From Achromobacter veterisilvae (GTDB lineage: Bacteria > Pseudomonadota > Gammaproteobacteria > Burkholderiales > Burkholderiaceae_B), in NCBI RefSeq assembly GCF_900496975.1, contig NZ_UFQC01000013.1, positions 1 through 64,000 of the forward strand: DNA of 64,000 bases, in the 5' to 3' direction. Made by a program: the position numbers and the translations under genes. Below, one piece after another: positions 18,801 to 24,870 of this stretch. Numbering within the stretch: the stretch's first letter is position 1; each line of letters starts with the position of its first letter. The notes beneath the pieces are model-generated. The model saw nothing but the letters and a program-made list of their open reading frames with translations, did no database searches and had not been told where the DNA came from.

Positions 18801-19240
18801 CGGGCTACGCGCTGCTTCCTTTCGCCGCGGATTCCGCCCTGGGCAACCTGGTGGTGGCGCCCAATGCGCAAGTGGTCTACAGCCGCTATGACGCGAAGGA
18901 CGCCACGCTGCAAGGCACCCGCATGCGCAGCGGCAGCGATAACGCCTTGACCACGCGGGTGGGCGTGCGGCTGTATCCCGCCGCGCCGGCGGGGGCGGAC
19001 CGGCCGGCGGTGCGTCCGTTCCTGGAAACCAACTGGCTGCACAGTAGCAGCAACGCGTCGGTCCGGATGGGAACCAGCACGCTGGACGCGGTGCCGGCGC
19101 GCAACGCGCTGGAACTCAAGCTGGGCGCCGAGGGCCAGGTCGGCAAGGCCGTGCAGGTGGCGGGGCACGTCTTCGGCCAGGCCGGCAACGATAGCCAGCG
19201 CGGCTACGGCGGCATGTTGAACCTGCGCTACCGCTGGTAG
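15896..19240 (+). CDS. Pertactin-type autotransporter (type Va secretion)
   Basis: A 1114-aa protein. A signal peptide (residues 1-23, LLAAALPTTMWAAE) is followed by a passenger to about residue 750, made of short repeating beta-helix rungs of the form LDNTQFSMSGADARGIWS or LENSTISSG. The pertactin-family WNVRGDSSLGTLNAAGTVAF motif is at about 608-628 and contains an RGD tripeptide. A Pro-rich linker (about 755-790, repeated TPPV) leads to an outer-membrane beta-barrel (about 850-1114) ending in LRYRW with a terminal aromatic residue. The start has AAGGAA upstream. It is probably a surface adhesin and lies next to a c-di-GMP/phosphorelay cluster that may control it. Confidence 0.93.
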   Translation: MQIKLSPIMMGLLAAALPTTMWAAELGQVVVSDPSGTTRVTLNIGDAVTYAGTGAAIDVSVAGNAVIGDRVTITAGSASAKNTVGVRATSGGYVKLVDSIVESVGVGQNAHALHAKGADSLIEATDSLISTQGDYSYGAYAQDGGKIVLDGGGISTAGRSSALRAEGANSTITAKNLSITTGKNADAVYAGQGGTVTLENSTISSGPAGSGGGLNAFGAGSLISIRNTDVEVGSGGVAASAGNGGRLEMDGGTLRAADGGYAAVVLSGSYGGGQASSADIRNATLVINGTYVYGININAENTSAVIENVSIDVQGSTGATGVWLPSIGTSLTARRFDITSSDLGIDARAGTVTLEDGSVTTQRTNGYGLYASREYGSTATIKAKKVKIETFGAGGVGALARLSGAEIALEDSSVTTHGEGAYGLFVSGAGAKMSTRNTSVTTSGRNATGLAMSNRAAVTLDNTQFSMSGADARGIWSYTTSAGVSNAVTLKNGTHISTQDGAGLLATGGSHTFTIENSGITARSGGVEEDGVLLHSRAVTVTSGGVSTVIETEQVALDATNAALKGDVVMDSGSADISLKSGSVLTGALIERGIGRVNSLSLDGSSTWNVRGDSSLGTLNAAGTVAFTSPGAGGAFKTLTVNNYVGGGTLVLNTRLGDDSSPTDRLVIDGGTASGNTSLRIVNAGGVGGRTEYGIRVVETINGGTTAADAFRLDAGSTGYRSGSATLALNGYDYSLVRGGNGGVAPDWYLTSDYTPPVTPPVTPPVKPPVTPPGPPIAPPEILPPVAPGFRNVSPESGAYLGNQRAATRLFTHSLQDRAPAYHEASDDGRGVWARAQGRHDGGMRMQEGKVDIDTDSGILQLGGDLLRAPVGQGGAAYAGFMGGYGEARSRSTSTLILPGSGTKVHARARGKVSGYSVGMYATVYQNDATRLGAYADSWLQYGRYSNQISSELGSARYHSNVWSASLESGYALLPFAADSALGNLVVAPNAQVVYSRYDAKDATLQGTRMRSGSDNALTTRVGVRLYPAAPAGADRPAVRPFLETNWLHSSSNASVRMGTSTLDAVPARNALELKLGAEGQVGKAVQVAGHVFGQAGNDSQRGYGGMLNLRYRW

Positions 19241-19278
19241 CGCGGCAGGGCGGCGGCCAGATCCTGGCCGCCGGACGC

Positions 19279-19323
19279 AAAAAGCGCGGACGGAAGATGT
19301 CTTCCGTCCGCGCTTTTTTTTTT
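19279..19323. terminator. Strong bidirectional rho-independent terminator
   Basis: A perfect 17-bp stem (19281-19297 and 19300-19316; arms AAAGCGCGGACGGAAGA and its complement) has a minimal loop, ten Ts on the plus side and five on the minus side. It separates the autotransporter gene from the convergent degenerate EAL gene. Confidence 0.95.
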
Positions 19324-19338
19324 GTCTGGAGGCCTGCG

Positions 19339-20182
19339 TTAGCCGCGCGGCGGGTAGCGGGAGCCGACGCGGAAGTTGCGCCAGTTGTCGCCGCTCAGCG
19401 CGAGCAATGCCCTGAGGCTGTCCGCGCCCAATGGCGGGGACAGCACGTCCCCCTGGAATTGCAGGTCCGGGAACATGCGCATCCAGTGCAGGTCATGCGC
19501 GTGGTCCGCGTTCGAGACCAGGACGGGAAGCTTGGCCAGGTCGGCGCGTTCCAGCAGTTTGATGAACCGGCCGCGCAGGGAGGAATACTCGGAAAAACCG
19601 GAGGGGACCCTCAGGTGCAGGCCGGTGACCCGCAGGGCTCCGTAAGAACTGGGCCCGCTTCTGGCGATGGTGGGCATGAGCCTGGTGCGCAGGCCGATGT
19701 GGAATTCGGTGTAGGAGGAGAAGAGTTGCGAGCGGGCGTGCAGGTGGGAAACCAGGGGAGCATGGAACGTCACGAGGGATGCCGGATAGGAGCCATCGAA
19801 ACGTTGCTCCGGCGGCCGGTCCGGGCTGGCAAGGAGTTCGTTGCCGTTCAGGGCCACCCCGCCCGAGGCGCATACCTCGGCCGCCGACCAGCCGATCCGG
19901 GGGGGGATGGTCGCCGTAGTTCACGGAAAAAGGGATGCGTTCGTTGAATGCCTGGAAGAACGCAATGGCGTCGTGCACGAGGCGCGTGGGCTGGCCGGGA
20001 GCGCTGCGCCGCCATTCGTAGCGGCGGGTGGGGATGGCGACCGCGTACTCAAGCACCAGGCCCTTGGCTGAGAACACCGGTTGAAAGTTCAACCCTTCGA
20101 TAGCCGGGCGTGTCGGCGCGCTTGCCGCAGCGGCATCGTGGTTCACTAGAGAGTCCATTGATCGCATCTGCCAGCAACCCAT
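19339..20182 (-). pseudogene. Degenerate EAL-domain (BvgR-like) gene, out of frame at a poly-C tract; candidate phase-variable gene
   Basis: The N-terminal frame (from 20182 or the in-frame ATG at 20158) encodes AIEGLNFQPVFSAKGLVLEYAVAIP up to NYGDHPP and then breaks in an 8-C run (19899-19906 on the plus strand). Another frame carries the rest: GGVALNGNELLASPDR through LPVLVSNADHAHDLHW and FPDLQFQGDVLSPPL to the stop at 19339. Removing one C joins them seamlessly (NYGDHPPRIGWSAAEVCASGG). The product would be about 272-280 aa, close to the size of Bordetella BvgR. The layout follows an EAL barrel, but the EAL and DDFG acids are absent, so it is probably a non-catalytic binder or regulator. 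The start is uncertain; no good ribosome site is visible. Confidence 0.75.
19899..19906. repeat. G8/C8 homopolymeric tract inside a coding region
   Basis: Eight consecutive Gs on the plus strand (Cs on the coding strand). This is the only homopolymer of this length I noticed inside a gene here, and it sits exactly where the degenerate EAL reading frame breaks. Slipped-strand changes to 7 (or 10) Cs restore the frame. Confidence 0.85.
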
Positions 20183-20300
20183 CGGTTATGGACGACGCCG
20201 CGGTGACGGCGCGCATGCGATACAGGAGACTGAGCATTCGGAAAATGAAAATTCTAGTAACCGTGCGATCGTCCTTCTATAGGAATATTCTCAATTTGAA

Positions 20301-20319
20301 GCGCGGGTTGATCCCGCGC
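20301..20319 (-). terminator. Stem-loop after the Hpt hybrid kinase gene
   Basis: GCGCGGG (20301-20307) and CCCGCGC (20313-20319) with a 5-nt loop lie 4 bp beyond the kinase stop on the minus strand, followed by TTCAAATTGAG rather than a pure U run. It probably ends or attenuates the signalling operon before the degenerate EAL gene. Confidence 0.6.
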
Positions 20320-20323
20320 GGTG

Positions 20324-23300
20324 TCATACCGTGGCCAGCATGGCCTTCATGTCCGCGATCAGCGCCGCCAGGTTTTCCTGGGCCGAGGCGCTCAGCCCAT
20401 CGTTGCGCAACTGGTTCTCCACGCGCTCGGACTGGCTCTGCAATTCGGTGAGCTCGACCGCCGCCAGGCCGCCGCGCATGCGGTGCAGCACGGCGCGCAT
20501 GTCGCGCGCGTTGGCTTCGCGTACCGATTTTTCCAGAGTGGCCAGGTCCTGGGTCATGGTTTCCAGGAAGATGTTCCGGTACTTGGACGGGATGGCGGGA
20601 GCCTTGCCCGCCGCGCCCGCCGGGGCCGGTCCGGAGGCCCGCGGCGCGGCCGCGGACCCGTCCTGCGCGTCGGCGAGGGGGCGCAGGCGGCGCCACAGCG
20701 AACGCAGGTCGATGGGCTTGACCAGCCAGCTATTCATGCCGGCCGCCATGCAGCGCGTTTCCTCTTCTTTCATGGCGTTGGCCGTCACGCCGATGATGGG
20801 CACCGTCACGCCCCGCGAGCGCAGCGTGCCGGCGAGGTCGTAGCCGTTCATGCGGGGCATGTTCACGTCGGTCAGCACCAGGTCGAAGGGTTCGATGCTC
20901 CACATCGCGAGCGCCTCGGCGCCGTCCGGCGCGATCACGACCCGGCAGCCCAGTTGTTCGAGCTGGTCGCGGATCGTAACCTGGTTGATCGGGTTGTCCT
21001 CGGCCACCAGCACGCGCAGGTTGAGGGGCGTATAGGCCGCCGGACCGGCGTCCTGGGGAATCTCGGCCGCGCCGGACATCAGGCGCTCGATGGCCTGGCC
21101 GATGCTCAGCATGGAATGCCGGTCGACTTGCGGGCGATGCCTGTCCAGCGTATCGGCGCCGCCCGCCACGATGAGCAGGCCGGCCCATTCCGCGGGTTTG
21201 GCGTTGCCGGACAGCAGAACGTCGACCAGCACGCCGTCCAGTCCGCTGTCGGGGTAGGAGTCCGGCGGCACCACCGTCGCGCGGGCGCCCCAGTGGGCCA
21301 GCCATTGGCAGATGTTCTCGCTCAGTTCCTTGCGCGGACTGCGCACGTGGATGTTCAGGTCCTGCAACTGGGGCGGATTGCAGGCGGGCGCATCCGCTTT
21401 TTCAAGTTCGATGTCCACCGAAAAGCTGCTGCCCAGGCCGGGTTCGCTGGTGACGTGGATGGTGCTTCCCATGAGTTCAGCCAGCTTGGCGCAGATGGAC
21501 AGGCCGATGCCGGCCCCCCGGATGGTGTGCGAGCCGCTGTCGATCTGGTAGAACGGTTCGAACAGGCGGACTTGTTCGGCGGGACCGATGCCCACGCCGC
21601 TGTCGACCACCTGCAGACTGAGCCGCGCCTTGCCGCCGGGAAGATCCTCGGCCCGCAGCCGGGCGATGACGTGGCCCGATTCCGTGAACTTGATGGCGTT
21701 GCTCAGGAGGTTGCTGAGGATCTGCCGTATCCGGCCGCCGTCGCCCTTTACGCATGCCGGCACGGCGGTGTCGACGCAGCTATAGATGATCAGGCCCTTT
21801 TGCTCGGCCATGCCGGCATAGGAGGCGACCGTCGCCTGGAAGAGTTCGCGCGGGTCGAATGTATCGACTTCCAGGGCAAGCTGACCGGATTCGATCTTGG
21901 TGATGTCCAGGATGTCGCTGATCAGTTGCTGGAGGATCACGGAGGAGGTCTGTATGCGGTCGACGTGGCGCCGCTGGTCTTCGCTCAGCGGCGTCATCGC
22001 CAGCACTTCCAGCGTGCCCAGCACGCCGTAGAGCGGAGTCCGGATCTCGTGGCTCATCGTGGCCAGGAAGGTGGACTTCGCTTCGCTGGCCTTGTCGGCC
22101 TGCTCTTTGGCCAGGGCCAGGGTGCGCTCCATTTCGGCGCGCGCGCTGATGTCGGCAAAGGCGCACAGCACCACGTCCTGCTTCTTGTAGCGGGTGGGCG
22201 CGAAGGTCACGAATAGCGGCCGGCCGTCATATGCCAGGAAGGTCTCGATGGTGCCGGGCGCGCCGGATCCCAGGGCCCGGCGCAGCAACTGGTTGGCGTC
22301 GGGGGAGTTGTGCAGTTCCCCGCCGGGCTCGATGCCCAGCCATTGCGAGGCCAGCGCGTTGCTGAACACCACTTTGCCGTCGGGACGCGACAGCACGCAG
22401 AGCGCGACGGGCGCGGTGCCCAGGACCGTGCGGTTGAATTCCTCGTTTTCGACGATGTCGCGATGCGCGGCCTCCGCCGGCTGGATCACGCGCCGGTTGT
22501 ACCAGCGCAGATAGGCCGCGCCCAGGCCCAGCCCCAGGATCAGCAGCAGCAGGACGCCGACCGGCAGCCACATGTTGGCCTGGAAGAGGCTGCTGTACTT
22601 CAGCTTGTAATAGCCGGTCCAGGTTCCGCTCTTGTCGTTGATCTTGAGGACCAGCCCGTCGGCGGCGTAGTGGAAGCCGGCCTCTTTGTCGGGCCCCGGC
22701 GGCGGATCCTCGCCCACCAGCACGCCGTTGCCCTGCCGGGCCAGCCAGAACTGGTCGTACAGCGGCACGTTCAGGACCTTCTCGGAAATGCTGATCCGGT
22801 CCCTGCTGAGCAGCGTCGCGGCATAGACGTTGCGCCGGACGTCCGGCGCCTCGTTGCGCAGGCCCAGGGGCAGGCTGGTGGGCAGCATGCCGATCATGGC
22901 GTCGGGCAATCCCGGGTCGCGTATCCATTCGACCTTGTCCGGCGCGCCGAGCTGCGATTCCTGGGGGTCCGCGCCGCCCGACTTGTCCATGATCGCCTCG
23001 ACCACGGTCATGAACGCCCGGCGCGTCAGCGGCTCGTATCCCGAGTCCGTGGCCACGGCGGGAACGCTGAGGCTGACTTCCCGGCTGGGGGAAACGACGA
23101 ACACCGGCGCGGCGGGGTAATACGAAGCGGCCCAGTGGCTGGAGTAGAAATCGGACAGGTAGGGGCCGATGCCGGCAAACACGCCGTTTTCGACGGGGCA
23201 GGCATCCGGCCGCTGACAGAGCAGCGAGAACGGCATGGACGCGAGCGCGTGCTGGCCCTCGAAGAAACGCCACGCGGGGGGATCGAAACCCGCCACCTCG

Positions 23301-23569
23301 CTGACGTGGGTGGAGGACACCAGGTTATGGGAGTCGGGCCGCCAGGCCTGCGTGTGCAGGGCATGGAGCATCCGCTCTTGCGCGTTGACGTAGCCGACGA
23401 GAATCGAGAAGTCGATCTGGAACTTGTCTTCTTCTTGCTGCAGGATGCGCTGGCCGCCCCAGTAAAGGGCGCCGGCCAGCACCATCACGAGCGGCAGGAT
23501 GCCGAACAGCGCGGTATTCAGGCGGCGCGAAGCGCGTGTCACGTTTCTCAGCGGCGTATCCAGTTTCAT
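20324..23569 (-). CDS. Hybrid sensor histidine kinase with REC and Hpt domains (PvrS-like)
   Basis: A 1081-aa inner-membrane protein. TM1 is at about 18-38, then a periplasmic sensor region of about 290 aa without recognisable Venus-flytrap repeats. TM2 is at about 332-356 and a PAS-like region at about 380-410 (VALCVLSRPDGKVVFSNALAS). HisKA follows with MSHEIRTPLYG near 505, then HATPase (NLLSNAIKF; DSGVGIGP). Next are an ABL/pseudo-receiver segment (KELSENICQWLAHWGAR), a true receiver with LTDVNMPRMNGYD near 900, and a C-terminal Hpt with His in VLHRMRGGLA near 1027. It is the only Hpt in the cluster, so it probably serves both kinases. Start has no clear ribosome site. Confidence 0.88.
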   Translation of the reverse strand: MKLDTPLRNVTRASRRLNTALFGILPLVMVLAGALYWGGQRILQQEEDKFQIDFSILVGYVNAQERMLHALHTQAWRPDSHNLVSSTHVSEVAGFDPPAWRFFEGQHALASMPFSLLCQRPDACPVENGVFAGIGPYLSDFYSSHWAASYYPAAPVFVVSPSREVSLSVPAVATDSGYEPLTRRAFMTVVEAIMDKSGGADPQESQLGAPDKVEWIRDPGLPDAMIGMLPTSLPLGLRNEAPDVRRNVYAATLLSRDRISISEKVLNVPLYDQFWLARQGNGVLVGEDPPPGPDKEAGFHYAADGLVLKINDKSGTWTGYYKLKYSSLFQANMWLPVGVLLLLILGLGLGAAYLRWYNRRVIQPAEAAHRDIVENEEFNRTVLGTAPVALCVLSRPDGKVVFSNALASQWLGIEPGGELHNSPDANQLLRRALGSGAPGTIETFLAYDGRPLFVTFAPTRYKKQDVVLCAFADISARAEMERTLALAKEQADKASEAKSTFLATMSHEIRTPLYGVLGTLEVLAMTPLSEDQRRHVDRIQTSSVILQQLISDILDITKIESGQLALEVDTFDPRELFQATVASYAGMAEQKGLIIYSCVDTAVPACVKGDGGRIRQILSNLLSNAIKFTESGHVIARLRAEDLPGGKARLSLQVVDSGVGIGPAEQVRLFEPFYQIDSGSHTIRGAGIGLSICAKLAELMGSTIHVTSEPGLGSSFSVDIELEKADAPACNPPQLQDLNIHVRSPRKELSENICQWLAHWGARATVVPPDSYPDSGLDGVLVDVLLSGNAKPAEWAGLLIVAGGADTLDRHRPQVDRHSMLSIGQAIERLMSGAAEIPQDAGPAAYTPLNLRVLVAEDNPINQVTIRDQLEQLGCRVVIAPDGAEALAMWSIEPFDLVLTDVNMPRMNGYDLAGTLRSRGVTVPIIGVTANAMKEEETRCMAAGMNSWLVKPIDLRSLWRRLRPLADAQDGSAAAPRASGPAPAGAAGKAPAIPSKYRNIFLETMTQDLATLEKSVREANARDMRAVLHRMRGGLAAVELTELQSQSERVENQLRNDGLSASAQENLAALIADMKAMLATV

Positions 23570-23638
23570 AGACGATGTGGGCCGATCTCGCGCTAGGGTC
23601 CAGGGCCTATCGACACTAAAAGCAGTTTCGCACAGGCC

Positions 23639-24868
23639 CTAGTGAGGGGGGGTACAAGGAGCAGGAAAAAGCGTGGGTTCGTTGGCCAGCAATCGGCTGA
23701 AGGCGGAGACGTCGACGGCCGCGGAAATCAGGTATCCCTGCGCATAATCGCAGCCGATCTGGCGCACGAATTGCAGGTCCTGCATGGTTTCCACGCCTTC
23801 GGCGGTCACTTGCAGGCCCAATTGCCTGCCCAACTGCACCGAGGATACCAGCGCTGCCGCCCTGACTTCATCTTTTGCCGCGCCGCAAACGAATGCCTGG
23901 TCGATTTTCAATTCCGTGAACGGGGTGGAGATAAGGCTGTACATCGTACTGTAGCCCTTGCCGAAATCGTCTTGCGACAGCCCGAAGCCCTTGAGCCGCA
24001 GGCGGCTGGTGCCCATATAGTATTGCCCGGCGGCGACGGTCATGTCATCTTCGAGCAATTCGAAGGTCACGTCCTCGGCCGGCAATCCGGAATTCGTGAC
24101 CATGTAGTAAAGCTCGTCCGGCAATTGCGGCCTGTCGAGCAGGGACGTGGGTAGATTGACGGAGATGGGAATGCGGTGCCCCTGGCCGCGCCAGATGCGG
24201 TAGGCCTTGAGCCCGTCTTCCAGCATGCGGATCAACAGTTCGTGGTCCAGGCCGTATTCCCGCAGGGTTTTCAGGAACGACGAAGGCATCATCAGCCCCA
24301 GTTCCCGGTGCTGCCAGCGCACCAGCGCCTCGGCGCCGACGATATTCCCCGACGACAGCGATTTCTTGGGCTGGAACCACGCGCGGATGCTGCCGTCCCG
24401 CAGCGCGTTCTGCAGGCTTTTCCTGTCGAGCAGGCTGCTTGCGTAGCCTGTGTCGGGGCCGGCCGACGGCGTGTCGGAGGGATGCTTGCGCAGCAGGCCC
24501 GCCGCGAGGCTGCCGACCTCTTCGCGGGAAATGGGCTTGACGAAGGCGCCCAGCACGGCAAGGCCTCTTTCCTTCGCCATCAGGCTGATGCTGTTGGCCA
24601 TCCGGCGGGAGCAGCCGGTCACGATGGCGAGCAGGGGATTCAAGTCCTGGCGGGCAAGCTCGTGGATGAACTGGGCGCCGTCCATGACGGGCATGTTCAC
24701 GTCCATGACCACGAGGTTGTAGCCTTCGTCCCGGATGCCGCGCAGCGCGTCGCCCGCGCTTTGCAGCGTATCGACGCGGCCGAACCCGGCTTCTTCCAGC
24801 ATGTCCTTCAGGTGGGCGCACTGAAAGGCATGATCGTCCAGAACGAGCACTTTGTAGGCAGACAGCAT
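23639..24868 (-). CDS. Response regulator with EAL c-di-GMP phosphodiesterase output (PvrR/RocR-like)
   Basis: A 409-aa cytoplasmic protein starting at ATG 24868, only 2 bp after the stop of the upstream kinase, so translation is coupled. The receiver (1-125) has DD11-12, phospho-acceptor D56 in VVMDVNMPVMDG and K111. The EAL domain (150-400) keeps the catalytic set: E180 in GAEALVRW, N238, E270 and E273, DD300-301 in SQDDFGKGY, K321 and E357 in TAEGVE. Spacing is the same as in P. aeruginosa RocR, offset by five residues. It should hydrolyse c-di-GMP under phosphorylation control. A C7 tract lies in the last codons (23646-23652). Confidence 0.92.
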   Translation of the reverse strand: MLSAYKVLVLDDHAFQCAHLKDMLEEAGFGRVDTLQSAGDALRGIRDEGYNLVVMDVNMPVMDGAQFIHELARQDLNPLLAIVTGCSRRMANSISLMAKERGLAVLGAFVKPISREEVGSLAAGLLRKHPSDTPSAGPDTGYASSLLDRKSLQNALRDGSIRAWFQPKKSLSSGNIVGAEALVRWQHRELGLMMPSSFLKTLREYGLDHELLIRMLEDGLKAYRIWRGQGHRIPISVNLPTSLLDRPQLPDELYYMVTNSGLPAEDVTFELLEDDMTVAAGQYYMGTSRLRLKGFGLSQDDFGKGYSTMYSLISTPFTELKIDQAFVCGAAKDEVRAAALVSSVQLGRQLGLQVTAEGVETMQDLQFVRQIGCDYAQGYLISAAVDVSAFSRLLANEPTLFPAPCTPPH

Positions 24869-24870
24869 AT

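Noticed and set aside
20324..23569. Identification of the hybrid kinase as BvgS itself
   Set aside because: No periplasmic Venus-flytrap repeats are visible. The paired regulator is RcsB-like rather than BvgA-like, and a REC-EAL gene interrupts the pair.
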